Below are positions 10,801 through 25,500 of a stretch of DNA of 64,000 nucleotides, piece by piece. The notes below the pieces were generated by a model. It ran no database searches and was not told where the DNA came from. It saw only the letters and a program-made list of their open reading frames with translations. The position numbers were made by a program, and so were the translations under genes. The stretch covers positions 37,199,748 to 37,263,747 of the forward strand of contig NW_026947506.1 in the NCBI RefSeq assembly GCF_034190915.1, given 5' to 3'. This DNA comes from Cavia porcellus (Eukaryota; Chordata; Mammalia; Rodentia; Caviidae). Positions within the stretch are counted from its first letter, which is position 1; each line of letters begins with the position of its first letter.

Positions 10801-13470
10801 ACGGAAGGTATGGGTCAGGTTGTACTCCGTGCTGGCCACAGACACAGGGTGGCACTCCCCTTCCTCCAGCGGGAGGCACTCGGGCTTGAGGCGCCAGCAC
10901 ATAGTCAGAGGGGGGCTGCAGGGCACAGAGGCAGGTTTTCAGAAAGGGCTCGGCAAGGAGCAGGAGCACAGAGCAAGTCCAAGCGGACTCTGAACACTGG
11001 ACGTTCTCCAGCAGGAAATGCAGTGGCACAGAAGAAAGCCCCCAAGGCCCCAGGGAGATCGCAGGTTAGTGAGGCAGAAAGGTGCACAACGTGCTTAACT
11101 GAGGTGGGCACCAAAGGGAGGGCAGGCAAGGCTTCACAGGGGAGGTGGTGTTTAAGCAGGATGTAAGGATAACCAGGCTCTTACTGGCTTAGAAAGAGGG
11201 CAAGCAGTGGCTCAGAAGCTGGAAAACACAATTCCATCTGAGGAATGCTGAATGGATGTTCCCCTTTCACTCCACCCCAGGTCCCAAGAAAACAGACTCA
11301 TAGCCCCTCAGAGACCACGTCCACCAAATCCAGTTGGCCTCCCATTCTCCAGGTACTAAGCTCCAATCCCAGTATGGGAGATTAAACCCAGGGCCTTCAC
11401 ACTGAGCTATACTCCCAATCCTTTTTATTTTTTATTTTGAGACAAGGTCTTGCTAAATTGCCCAAGCTGGACTTAAACTTGCCATTCTCCTGCCTCAGCC
11501 TCCCAGAGGGCAGAGATTAGAGCTGTGTACCACTATACCTGGTTCCCTCCAAACGTTTTGAATGTATATTGAAGACAGCCCCAGAGGAATGTCCTATCTC
11601 TCCAGGACCCAGAGATTAGAGCTGTGCAAGGCAGATTAGTCCCACCCTACCACAAGCCCTCGAGGGGCTGGAGCCCTGTCAGAATGCAGAAGGCCTCAGG
11701 GCTCCTGCAGTGCACTCTGGGATTCACTCACCTCCCCAGGAAGTTCAAGGTTACAGTCACCTTCTGAAAGGTCTGAGTCAGGGTGGGCCCCAAAACCTGG
11801 ATGCCTCGAAGGGTTTCTGTAAGGAAAAGGGGTGTCATTAGGCCTGGCAGCTGAAGACCACTGTCCCAGAGCTTCTACCACTCTGGGCTGTGTGCCCACT
11901 ACCCTAACGTCTCTTCTGTCCCTCCTCCAGGGAGGTTCTGTCCAGGGCACCGCCCCTGCTAGCAGCAGCAAGTGCCAGAGCAGCTCAGAGGGAGAAGTTG
12001 GAAAAGCAGGCAAAGACCAACCGGCTGGCTCACTGACACCAAAGCTGTCACCTTTGCGCAGAAAAAGCACACTCCATTGGCAAAAATCAAGAAATGTTCC
12101 ATGCCTGCCCAAAGCCAAGGAGAGATGCACTTGGGCATCCCCCACCCCACCCTGTGTGGGAGACAAAGGCTCCCATGCTGCTAGGACCTGCAGCTACCAG
12201 GAGACCATGGCAAGACCACTGGTCATACTTGGGCTCTGGGAGCAGGAAGGCCTGGTCAGATGCTGACTGTGCCACTAGGTTGCCAAGTGACCATGTGCAC
12301 AAGCTCCAGTGTCCTGTCTGCAGCAGAGAAGACAAGGGAGATGCCAAGAGGACAGGGCCCGAGAAGGGAGCCAGCCTGGCACCAGGCTGGAGCCACTCTA
12401 ATCTAGAATGGGTGATACCTGGGGCTCCTTGGGGACCTGGATACTCAGCCTGCACCCACTCACCCTGCAGCTTCAGCGAGGCAGAGAAGTCGCCAGTCCT
12501 CTGCACAATGCCCTTCGAGGTGCCATCTGGTTTTGTCTCCTCCCACTCAGCCACCACCTTAAGCTTCACCGTGAAGGTTCCAATAACTGAATAGTTATAA
12601 TAGACCACGGAGTTGTCTGTCACCAGCAGAGTCCTGGAAGGTGACAGGGAGGAGGGAGGAGAGAGATGGCAGGCTGTTTCTCCTTCCTCTGCCTTGGAAG
12701 TGGTTCATTGCTTGCTAAAGCAAGCCAAGAGATGGCTGTACGTGATAGGTGGCTACCCCTGCCCTCCGAGAGACAGATGGGGATGGTCCGATGGTTTCAG
12801 CCTGTCAGAACCACCCAGAGGGGTGCTGCCACCAACATCAGCACCCATGAACCCCCTTCCTTGTATTCAACCACAGCCACCTTTCAGGATTCAGCATAAT
12901 GTTGGCTCCATAAACTTTTTCTAGTTTACTCAGCTAACCCTGAATGCTAATTCTACAACTTCATGTTTTTTGGGCGGTTGTTTGTTTCTTCTGGTGGGGG
13001 GCTGAGACAGAGTTTTGCTACATAGCCCAGCCTGGCCTTGAACTCACAGCAATCCTCCTGCCTCAGCCTTCTAAAGAAGTGCTACAATTATAGGCATGCA
13101 CTACCACCCTCGGCCTAATTTTTTTTGTGTGTGTCTTTTTCGTTTTTATGGGTACCAGGGATCGAACTCGTGACTGCCTGCTTGCAAGGCAGGCGCTTAT
13201 GCCGCTGAGCTAAATCCCCAGCCCCTCCTCGGCCTAATTTATGTTTAGTATTTGTTAATCCCCTTCATTCCTCTTCTGTTATTTTTTCTTCTAACTCATT
13301 GAGTTCAGTATTTTATCTTCACTCTTAATAATAATAACAATTAAAACTATACATTCATGTCTGATTACAGCTTGGAAACTATTCTCTAAATTGGGATGTA
13401 TAATATTTCTTTCTTTCTAAATATTATGTCATCAAAGTTTATGGTTACTTTCAACTAAAAGAATTTTAGG

Positions 13471-13504
<34 letters not shown>

Positions 13505-16500
13505 AGAGTGTCTCACTACATGACCCAGGCTGGCCTCAAACTCAGCTGTGTAACCCAGGCTGGCCTTGAATTCATGATCCTCCTACTTCAGCATCCCAAG
13601 TGCTAGGGTCATAGTGTGCACCACCACATATGGGTAGGGTTTTTGTTTTGTTTTTTATATGTGTTTTGTTTTGTAGCACTGAGGATGAAATCAGGGGCCT
13701 CAAGCATGCTAGGCAAATACTCTACCCCTGAGCTAGACCCCTTGGTATCCCGGTTTAAGATATTAAAGAGGTAGAATCTGGTTGTTTGCCTGAGAGTGCT
13801 GGGTCATCTGGACACTCTAACAATGTGATTTATGTTGGAAGCTTTGGGTCCTTTGACTTGAAGTTTGAGGTCAACCACATGGCAATCAAGTCAAAACTAT
13901 GCAAGAAGCCCTGCTGAGACTGAATTATGTTCCCTCAAAGTTCATATGCTGAAGCTAACTCTGATCCCTAACGTGACTGTATTTGGAGACAGGACCTTTA
14001 AGGAAGTAATTAAGGTTAAATGTTTAAATGAAGTCATTAGAGTAGGGCTCTAATCCAATAGGTTAGTGTCCTTGCAACAAGAGAGAGAGAGTACGGTGTG
14101 GTGACACAAGCCTATAATCCCAGCGCTCTGGAAAACTGAGACACCAGGATCAAAAATTGAGCCCAGCCTGAGCAATTCAGAGACTTAGCAAACCTTGTTT
14201 TAAAGCTAAAAATAGCAGTTATACATGGCAGATGAGGCCCATTCACCTCATGAGGAGGTAGAAAAGAGAGAAAAGCAGCAGCAAGGTCACACAAGCCCCA
14301 GGGGACCCCACTTCTTAAAGGACCCAGCACCTCCCAATAGTGCAACACTGAAGACCAAGCCTTTAACACTCAGCCTTCACTACAGGTGAGGTGAGTTTCT
14401 GTAGGGAGGACTATGCTTTCTCCAGCTGAACAAATGGTCAGTACCCAAAACTGGTGTCAGAAATCAGGGAAGCCATACTACATTTTCAGGGAAGATAGTA
14501 CATTTACTCTAATTTCAGAGTCAGAGACTTCTAAGTTGCCGAGAACTCTTTACATAATATATTTGTGACCTCTCCCCCAAAAAATATTTTTATGAATTTC
14601 GGGCCTGCATTATGAACTGAATATGAAGGTCATACATTATTTACTGTGGGATGCTCCAACATTTTAAATTCTAAAATGTAATTTGCTGCTGGGCATGGTA
14701 GCACATGCTTGTAATCCCAGCACTCAAGAGGCTTAGGCAAGAGGATTTCCAGGAGTTCAGGGCCAACCTAGATTATATAGTGACTTCAAGTCCAGCCTAA
14801 ACTATATAGCAAGACTCAAAAAAAAATTTTTTTAGATATAAATTTTATTTTCTTTTAAATTTTTGTAAATATTTAGGCACTATTTTGTTTTTTAGGCCCA
14901 AGATTACACACAATCACACTTTTTTCGGTCAAACTATGTTATAAAAATTCTTTGTCATTTATTCCTCTTTAAAAATATCAAAGTCTGAGTATAGAATATT
15001 AAGTTCTCCTATAAGTGGTTTTCCTTTTCTTTGCTCCTACCTTTCTCTGGTAATTTTCCTAGTAAGATCTTTATAGATTTTGAAACTCTATAATATTCCC
15101 ATACTACATTTTCAGGGAAGATAGCACAGACCTGAGCCGAGGCAAATATTTAAAGAAGGTCCTATTATAGGTGGGTGTCCTTCAGAATCAAAGAGGGGAA
15201 TCCTACTGACCCTGACCTTCCTTAAAGGGTAGAATTGGGCACCAATGGTCTTCGCTGAGCTGTGGCTGGTTCACAGGTGGCCACAGGATCCCTGGGCTTG
15301 ATACACAGCAGATGCTCGGAAGTACTTGCTGGGAATGGGCAGATCACTGTGCACAACTTACGGAGCAGCAGTTCACCAGCCACGTCCCCCACCAGCCTGG
15401 AATTTAGGGCACTCAGTAGAGGTGAATAAAGACATACCCATCACCGAAGTCCCAGCGGTAGAGAAAGGAGGCTGACTTGAAGAAGTTGCTTGGGTCATGG
15501 TGGAAGAAGGAGATTTTCAAGACTGTCTTGGTGAGGTATGAGCTGGGCCAGGGCAGGGAGGTATTCTGAGAGACCACGATTTTTCCTATGAGGAAATCTG
15601 GGAAAGACAGGGGAAGGGTGAGTCTGTGGAAGTGCAGGGAATGAAGAGCCTGGAGTGACATTATGGGCAGCTAGTGAGGCAGCTCTCCCAACCTGGATCT
15701 TTTGGCTGCCAGAGCTCGCTAGAGAAGAGTCCTGCAGGGACCCTAACACAGAGGCCTCCACCTCCTGCCCCTGCTGTCTGGGGACTGGCGAAGACCCATG
15801 GTGTATGCTCCTCGCACAACTTCTGCTTCTGATCCCTTTCACCAGGACCCTGAATTTTCTGGCACAAAAGACACCCAGAATGCACAGGATTTGAAAAAAA
15901 CTTGGGGAAATCCCATTGGCCCTCCATACCCAGGGGTTCTCCAGGGGCAGATTTAATCAACTGTGGGTAGAAAATACTTGAAAAACATTGCCTCAGTACA
16001 TGCACAGACAGTTTTCTTGTCATTCTCTAAATGATACACTGACAACTGCTTACACAGTATTATATCAAGTATTGAAAGTCATCTAGGGAGAAAAGGACAT
16101 GGGAGACTAGATGTAGGTTATGTGCAAATACTACACTATTTTATATAAGCAACTTGAGCATCAACAGATTTTAGTAGCCATGGAGGTGAAAGGTTAATCC
16201 TTCACAGATACCAACGCATGATGCTCTTTTCTTTTCCTCCCTCTTGTTCTTCTCCTCCTCTCTCCTAGAATTGGGGGTGGAATCCAGGGCCTTTTCACTG
16301 AGCTACATCCCCGGTTCTTTTTTATTTTGAGAGACAGGGTCTTGCCAAGTCAGCTCGGCTGGGCTCAAACTTACTATCCTCTTGCCTCGGCCTCCCAGAG
16401 TACTGGAATTACATGTGCACACTACCATGCCCAGCTGGATGACTTTACTTCAAACTGGTACCTAAGCCTAGGTAAGGGCACAGTTCTAAATTCTACTGAC

Positions 16501-19500
16501 TGCATTTCTGCTCTCAATGTGCTGGGCTGAGTCAGGCCACTGCTCTAAGTCTCATTTTCTGATGGAAGAAAACAAACCAAAAAAATGTTTTTTTACAAAC
16601 AAAAAAATAAATGCTGATTTTTTTCCACAACAAAAGCAGAAAATACAATGTACTCAGTCTCAAAAGCAGAATAGGACAAGTTATCACTTGAACACTACCA
16701 GTGCTAATGTTTTGACACATTGCAAATTAGGTGTGGATGTGTTAATGTGTATATATATGTGTGTATTAACACAGCTTACTGCAGTGGTCCAACAATTCTG
16801 TGCTTTGGGTTTTTTTGTTGTTGGTGGTGGGGTTTTTTTTTTTTTTTTTTTTTTTTGGTGCTGGGGATCAAACTCACGACCTTTGTTTGCCAAGCAGGCA
16901 CTTACGCTGCTGAGCTAAACCCGCAGCCCAGTTTTTTAATATGTAATTTTACAAGCATGAATATTTACTCAGGACATTGCAAAGTCACTGTGAATGTCCT
17001 TAATAGTTTCAAAAATTAACAACGTATTTAACCAATCCTAATGGCTTTGTACTTACCTTGTTTATATCTTTTGTATTATAAAGTATTGCTTCAATCAAGG
17101 TTGAGTTCCAGAAAATAAACTCATTATTAAACAATTAAGCTTTAAAACAATAAATAATATGCTTCAAAAGAGCAAGAAGAGGTTTGCGGCATAAGTGCCT
17201 GTCTGGCAAGCTCAAGGTCATGAGTTTGATCCTCAGTACCAGAAAAAAAAAAAAAAAAAAAAAAGGAGCAAGAAGGAAGGAACCTGTTGAACAGGGAAAG
17301 AGAGGAATTGAGAGAGAAAGAAAGCGAGTATGGTGGGAGAGACAGGAGAAAGAATCAGTAAACAGGGTTGGGAGTGTAGCTGTGTTGTTTGTGTAGCATG
17401 CACAGAGTCCTGGCTCCCATCCCCAGTACTGCAAAAGGGAAAAAAATCAGTAAACAAATGATCAGGTCAAAGACTAGAATTTTATGTATTGACCAAGTGA
17501 TCTCTAAAGGATCCTAATTTATATCCCTGGTAGCAATATCTACTTTAACTGTCCGTTTCATCCCAAGGCTGCCAGCAGGAGGTATTACCCTTTCTAATCC
17601 TTCCAACACAGCCAATAACAGAAGCGATCCCGTGGGTATAGTTTGCATTTCTGTGGTGACGAGTGAGGCTGAGTTTTTTCTCTGCAGGTAAATGAACAAA
17701 TAGAAAAGATGCTCACTTGTGATGGGGAGAGTGACAGCACTCCGGGCCAGCTGATGGCACATCCAGCAGTTGGCAGCAGTGACCCAGACAGAGACCGGGA
17801 AGTCCCCAGGCGCGTTGCTCACCACACGGATAGTTGAGCTAAGGTCCTTCTCCACCTTGCTGGTGAGCATCAGTGGGGTGTGGACCCAGTGGAAGCGGCA
17901 GACGTGGGTGTCGGCAGGCAGAGCCAGGCTGCCATTGTCTTTGGCCACCAGGCTGGCTGAGACGGTCACCTCTGTCCCCGTGGTGGCTGGGCCATCAGTT
18001 GTAAGGCTGAGTTCATAAAGATCTAGGAATCCAGAAGTAGACTGCGTTACAAGACGGGCTATGGCCAGGAACCCCTTGGCCTCCACTGGGCCAGCTCCGT
18101 GATACCACACTGGTCCCTCTTATTAGCACAGGTTAGATTCCAAAACCCCCAGTGGAAGCCTGAGACTGATGTCAAACTCTGTTTACTATGTTTTGCCTAT
18201 TTCTACATACCTATGATAGTTTAATTTACAAATTAGCCACAGGAAGAGATTAGCAACAGTATATAATAGTAAAATAGAACAATTATAACAAATCTAATGC
18301 AAGGAAAATTAGATGAACCTTGTTGGAGACCACTACGAAGCAGCGCTGAACAGAATTTAAAATTAACTAATGGACTTCAGCTTTCTATGTTTATCTGTGA
18401 GTCTGTCCTAGGCCTAGGCCCCTTGCATGGTGATGGGAGCTGATTCACAGTAAGTGAACTTCTATGAGTCACTGGTCCTGGCTGAGGCATGTAGTGGCCT
18501 GTGAGGCCAGAGATACCTCAAAGAGCAAGATAAGGCCACCACTGAAGACACTGTGGCTCCAGTAAGTAAATAGAGACTGCAGCTAAAGGAATTTCATCCC
18601 TGCAGTCTCAGTCCTACCATAAATATTATCCTGAAGACAGTTCTCCTACATTGGCATAACTTACTACTTGGAGAAGTCTTTGAAGTGACTCCCAAGGTCC
18701 TGCTCATTTCCCACACTTTCCTCAGTTTCCCTGCCTTTTGTTTTGGACCTAATAAATATGAGTGGTCCAAAGAAGTCTTTGTCTTAGCCCTCAGAGTCCC
18801 AAACTCAGCTAAAGGATTTTGATCCTCCTGGAACCCTAAAATCATACCACTTGTCTCATTTTATTTAAGCCTTTGCCATACACTCATTTGGGAGATTGGG
18901 GATCTAGGTCAGGATCCGATAGAACATAGCCTCTGTCCTCTCAATATACTGTAGAGCCTGGCATAGTCCCCCATGCCTATAATCCTAACCTCTGAGACGC
19001 TGAGGCAGGACTGCCTTCAAGCCCCGCTCAGACAACTTAGGAAGATCATGGTTCAAAATATAAAAATAAATAAAGGATTCGTGATGTAGCTCAGTGTAAA
19101 GGACCTGGGTTCAGTACCTGCTACTAAAAAAAAAAAGTGGCATTTTTACCCTCCCACCACTGTACATCGGAGGATTACTGACAAATGCCTATGCCCGTGG
19201 ACCATAGGCAAATGAAACCTTGAAAAGTAAAAGCATGGATAGGGGAGAACCAATGTATTCTATTTTACCCAAGGAGAAACTGAGGCTCAGGTACCTCAAA
19301 TGAATCGCCCAAGGGTCACACATAACTCAAAGTCTGATTGACTCCAAATCACACGCTTTTTTTTACAGGTATCTTCAAGTTAGTTCCTTTCCTCGCCAGA
19401 CAACCAGAGCCTCATCGAGCACATGTAATGGCTCAGTCTGACCTGAGCAGACTATACCTGGACAGTGATGGCTTGTGTTCACTGAAGGGGCCTCTGTCCC

Positions 19501-22500
19501 TGTGGAACAAACCCTGCCAAGAAACACCCCTCATCGTGTTCATTTGGACCAGGCTTTACATGTTAGCACAATTCAAGTTTGAAAGGTGAAACTGAGGAAG
19601 AGACAGGGCCATTGCCCTGAGTCATTATTCTTCAACTCTTTTAGCCAGCTACATATTTTATCAAATAAGTAAGGTAAGATTTCTCCATCGTATTGGGGAT
19701 TGCACTGTGTGACACCCCCATCCCATTTTTTATTTTCTCAAAAGTTGAGATAAGGTCTTAAGTCACTCTGGTTGGTCTGGGCCTTGAGATCTTCCCGTCT
19801 CATCCCCTGAGAGCTGGGATAATACGGGTATGTACTATCACATTGGGCCACAGGTAAGATTTTAAAATAAGATTTATTTCCCTTAGAATTAACCCTGTTA
19901 GAGCTAGAAGGCCTTGACAGTGGCAGAACAAACTTTGGGAAGGTCTCCTCTGATCCAGAAACGAACATTTTTCCCTCTTGATCTTGCTTCTAACTTTATA
20001 AAGTGAGAGGTTCTAGTTCCACATCATTCAGAATGGCAGCCAAGGCTTGTCTGACTATGGCTGTCAGTCAAATTAAAAAAAAAAAAACAGAAAACCTATT
20101 TTCTCACGCAAGTCACATTTCCAGTGCTCAGTACCTATACATGGCTAATGGTCACCCTAGTGGACAACAGAATATTTCATTAGCTCATCTCCAGGATTCC
20201 TGCAGGGCCAACACTGGAATTTCATGATTCCAGCTGAGATAGCCCCTTGGAGAAACTGACCAGAAATGTGTCAGTGTTCTTCAGGAACCCTGGAGACCAT
20301 TCTACATGTTACAGGCAGGGAACTGGGATTTGAGCATAGGATAGTGGCCAGGTGGGGGCTTTAACATCTTCCTTCCACCACAGTGAAGGTAAGATTAATT
20401 GTAAAACATCTGAAAACAAAAGTATAAAATATTTCCTGGCATGGTGGTACCTGGCTAAAATCCTAATACTCAGAGAGGCTGAGGCAGGAGGAGTCAAGTT
20501 GAAACCCAGCCTGGGCAACTTAATGAAAATGTGTCTCAAAATTAAAAATTAAGAAAACAGCTGAGGATGTAGCTCACTGCAAGGCCCTAGATTCAATCTC
20601 TAGGACTGCCAATTTTTTTAATATTAAAAATTGAGATAGTTAATAGCAGCTATTGTTACTATTTGTTACTTACCATATACAAGTCACCCCTCGGTACTGT
20701 GGGGAACTGGTTTGAAGACTCACCCATGGATACCAACATTCGTGGGTCCTTTTTTTTGTTCTTTTTCTTACTTGTGTGGTTAGGGATTGAACACAGAGCC
20801 TATGCCCTGAGCTACATCCCTATCCTGGTTTTTGGTTGGATTGGTTTTTTTTTTTTTTTTTTTGATACAGGGTCCTGCTAAATTACTAAACTGCCCAGGC
20901 TGGGCTCAACTTTGTGATCCTCTCACCTCAGCTTCCCAGAGTGCTGGGATTACAGGTGTGTGCCACAACTGCCTTCAAGTCCTTATTTAAATTGGTGTAG
21001 CACTTACATATTTCCCGTCCACATCCTCCACATCCTTCAGTCATCTCTACATCACTTATGATATGTGATCTAAAGACTATGTAATTGGGCTGTACTGCTT
21101 AAGGAAGATGACACAAACAACTACTCTGTACATATTCAGTACAGATACAACTTTTACTCAGTATTTTTGACCCATAGTCAGTTGAATCCAAGGAATGAAG
21201 AACCTATGGCTATGAAGAACTGTGTGTATTTTTCAAATTATGCTCTTTATATGAAATGATAAGATTTCATTTTTTTCAATTATGTATTGTGGGCATTTTC
21301 CTGAGTAATTACTCCAACTTTTTAAAGAATTTTACTTTTTGTTTTTTGAGATAGGGTCTCACCATGTAGCCCAGGCTGAACTCAAACTAATGGTGATCCT
21401 CCTGCCTCAGCCTCCCAAGTGCTGGGATTACAGGTGTACACCACCATGCCCAGCAATTGAACTATGTTAGACAGCATAATATTTTATATAAATAGTTAAG
21501 ATTGTAGGGGACTGGCTTTTTTGTTTGGTTTGTTTTGGTTTAGTACTAGGGATTGAATCCAGGGTCTTTGCACTGAGCCACATCTCCAGCCCCCTTAAAA
21601 AAATTTTTTTTTTTCAATTTTAAACAAGGTCCTGCTAAGCTGCCCAGACTGGGCTGGAATTCATAATCCTCCTGTTTCAGCCTCTGCTAGAATTGAAATT
21701 ACAGACAGGGGCTGGGGATTTAGCTCAATGGCATAAGTGCCTGCTTGGCAAGCATGAGGTTGTGAGTTTGATCCCTAGTACCAAAAAGAAAAAAGAAAAA
21801 AAAAAAAAAGAAATTACAGACATATGTCACTGTGTAGTTACTAAAAAATTTTTCTGTGTGTCTTTTTCATTTTTATTGGTACCGGGGATCGAACTCACGA
21901 CCGCCTGCTTGCAAGGCAGGTGCTTATGCCGCTGAGCTAAACCCCCAGCCCCCTGAAATTTCTAATATCAGGTTTTCATCAAATAAGTAATACATATGCA
22001 TAAAGAATATTAGAACTAAAATGGATTTGGGAAAAAAACATTAAAACTTCCCCACTGTCCTACCTTTCAAAGACAACTGTTGTTGTACTTTTGACATCTT
22101 TTCCATGCACAGAAAATTTTCCCACAGTCACATCACACACTGCACTCAATTTTGAATTTTTTTTATTTTCACAGGATAACACATCAAAGGCACAAGTGTG
22201 ACTGCACTGACACCATCAGGTATTATCTAATGCACACAGCCCTCACACTTGCCGACAGTGCTCTGCGCAGGTGTGCGTGTAGCACTGTTCTTTTCATTGG
22301 GTTCTTCCTGCAGGTGAGATTTCTGCAGGGCGTGATGTCGGAGAGTATCCAGGGCCCAGGGAGGAAACTGCATGACCTAGGCAGACCTGGGCAGAAGGAA
22401 GAGGGGGAAGGCTGCAAGCCCCATCCCGCCCCCTCACACGTATCACCTTCCCCACCAACTCATGCTGATAAGAGCCAGTGACAGAACTGCTGTTGGGCTC

Positions 22501-25500
22501 TAGGCCCTTCACCGGGCAATCCTCTGGGTACTATGTAATTAAACTCAAATTACCCAAATTTGATTGCTCAAATTTAAGTAAAACTAAAAATTCTTTTTCT
22601 TGATCACACTGGCCACATTCCAAGTGCTTTACAGCCACATGTGGTTGAGGCTACTCTCAGACAGAGTATTTCTATCCTTGAGCACCTGATTAACCAGTGC
22701 TAGCCTAACCCTCTGAATTTCTTCTTTCCCCTCTCATACTGTGTTGTGTCCATCTAGCCCAAGAATCAATCCCCAGAAGAACATGGTGATATGCATGTAT
22801 AACATCAGAACTTTGGAAGGCTGAAGCAGAATTACTAGTTTGAACCCAGCCTGAGTAATTAGTGTAAGACTCTATCTCAAAAAATAAAAATGAAAAATAA
22901 AAAAAAAAATAAAGGAAAGGGCTAGCAGATACGGCTCAGCGGAAAGGCACTGAGTTCAGTCCCCGGTATGGGGGTGGTGCTCAGTCATCCGCCTGGGCAT
23001 CTCCTTTCTTCTCCACCACCACTTACTCCACTGCTTACGGGCAGCATGCAGGGGTCTGAATTGCTGCTCCACGGTGGCCCCTGGCCTCCAGTGCCACCTC
23101 CTCAATGATCTTCTTACATACTTAGTCTGGTAATGGACCAGCCTTAGTTGGGGGGAGGGCAGGTTCACATCTTGGAACATCCATGCTCTAGCCAGCTACT
23201 TACCCTTCATGTCCCCACGTATGCTCTGCCCTTTCTAGTCTCACTGCTAGAATACCCTTCTCTGCCAATCTGTCCATGGGAGTAGCAGCTTCTAGAAGTC
23301 TTCCCTCTACCCTTAACCCTCAGAGCTCTCCAGACAGCCTGAACACACTGCTGTCACAATTTTACACTGAACGAAGATTCCCTCTTCTCCCGAGGTGCTC
23401 TGAACTCACTGAGGACTGGGGTCATTTCCTGCTCCCTTATGAACAGCATAATTCCTGGCACACAGTTGATGTTCAGCACTGCTGCCTCTGAGGGACACTT
23501 GGAGGGTAGAGTGTGGCACAGGGACCAGCCACATGGTGCCGGCTCAGGAGACTGTTTACCCAGGTGCTACCAAGTCCCTTCTGTGTGCCCAGTTCCACAG
23601 GGGCTGGGGAAACCCAAAAATGCAGAACCTGGTGGACCATATTTGTCCTCAAGTATGTCCCATTCACCACTCAGCAATATTACTTACTGCCACTATGGAC
23701 TTCAGCTTCAGCCTATCCTGTCTTAATCCCTTTCCTTCAGTGTCAGGTCTTGAGTTATAAAGCCATTTGAGTCAAGATGCCAATGGTTGGTCACTTTCAA
23801 GGAAATGCTGGTACTGAAAAAGGGACTTGCATTAACTCCAAAGACAGAATTCCAGGTACTATGGTAGAAACTGCACCAAGCTAATACAACAGTGTGTATA
23901 TTACACAGGGGATCCAAGGTCCACATGGGCCACTGCTACCATGCAGATTTATCCCACAGTCTGTACCCCCAGGACTGGGCTCCATTCTTCCTCCTTTTGG
24001 CTGTGAGCCTTGCTTGGACAAGAGGCCACCTCCTCCCTTTTCACTCTGTTCTCTCATCCTCTGCCCCTCACCCAGTCAAGAAGTGTGGGCCAGAGTGAGG
24101 CTGACAAGTGCCAGGAACATTCGGCAGCACGCTAATGGCCATCTAGCATCTGCAGTGAGATGGGCGCATGTCAGCACCGTGCAGATCCGTTGCCAGGGAG
24201 ATGGAATCAGGGGGGCAGTTGTCTGGGTTGCAAGAAGAGATAGATGGGGATAGTGAGGGGCTATGGCTGCTGCAGATATGGCACAAATGCTGGCCCAGCT
24301 CATGGGAGCCTCCCTAGCTGCCCTGCTATAAGGAGGCTGCAAGGTCATTTTGCTTAGGTTGGATTTGGAGAAACAGGCATCTCAGAGCCCCCAGGGCAGT
24401 GGTGGCAAGGCTTGTAGAGCTTTCAGTGATACCAACAGCCCACTGTAGCACACCTGCCACAGGCTCCAATCTCATCACCATTGCCATAGGGGATGCTGCC
24501 CTTCCTTCTCCCCCAGGGCTTTTGGAATTGTCCAGGCATCAGGGCTGAAATGGACCATAATGGTCTTGCCAAGAGTGGCTGAAGAAATCAAGCCAAGGCC
24601 TGGGGCTGAACTCATTCAACTTCATCTTTCTAAGCATGCAAGCTGTGGTAGCTCAGCCTAGTAGTACAGAGCCACCAAGGAATGAGCTTGGAAGGATTCC
24701 ACAGGTGACCCTAAGTGATCTAGAACTAAAGGGGCCAAAGCAGAAAGGAAGGGACAACTGTCCCAAAAGCCTGCTCTGGAAAAAAACACCTACCAGGTCC
24801 CCAAGGTTTCCATTCAAGAGCAAGCAACCTTTCCCACTACACAGGATGTGGGAGTCTTGAACATTCTAGAAGATGGCTACATCAGCCCTTTCACATAGCA
24901 TATACAGTCCAAAGCCTTTCCAAAGAGAGCTCTGATATGTAGATAACACAGACTAGAATTAATAAACAACCCAGGGCATGGCCTTCTGCCTTACAGAGCA
25001 CTGGTGTAAGGCAAATTCAGGCAGAATGACCATAACTCCAGGAAGGGTAAAAAGGCTTTTAAGCGTCTACATTCTTCCTATGGGTTTGAGAGAAGGTATG
25101 TTCCCCAACCCAGTCTTTGCTACTGTAATTCTGACAGTATCAATGGGGCAGTCTACTAGCAGCAACTACCCATGATTTTTTTTTTACAACTTAGAATACA
25201 TTATTAATTTCTTTTCTTTTTGATACCGGGAATCGAACTCATGACCTCGCACTTGCCAGGCAGGTGCTGTGCTGTTGAGCTATATCTCCAGCCCATATTG
25301 CTAATTTCCAGTGCATGTAACCCTCCTCACAGACTACAGCTATAGCACTAATTTCCAGTGCTTGTAACCCTCACAGACTATGGCCCAGCTCATGGGAGCC
25401 TGCCTAGCTGCCCAAGTACAAGTGGATCCAAGGTGGATCCTGCCCAAGTACAAGTCCCACAAAATTCTAATTCATGCCTAAAATGAAGGTTTTTAGTTTA

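Noticed and set aside
23276..23770. Several 70-95 codon open frames considered as a small gene in TMEM130 intron 1
   Set aside because: There is no homology I recognise, frames overlap one another, and part of the stretch looks like an L2 fragment.
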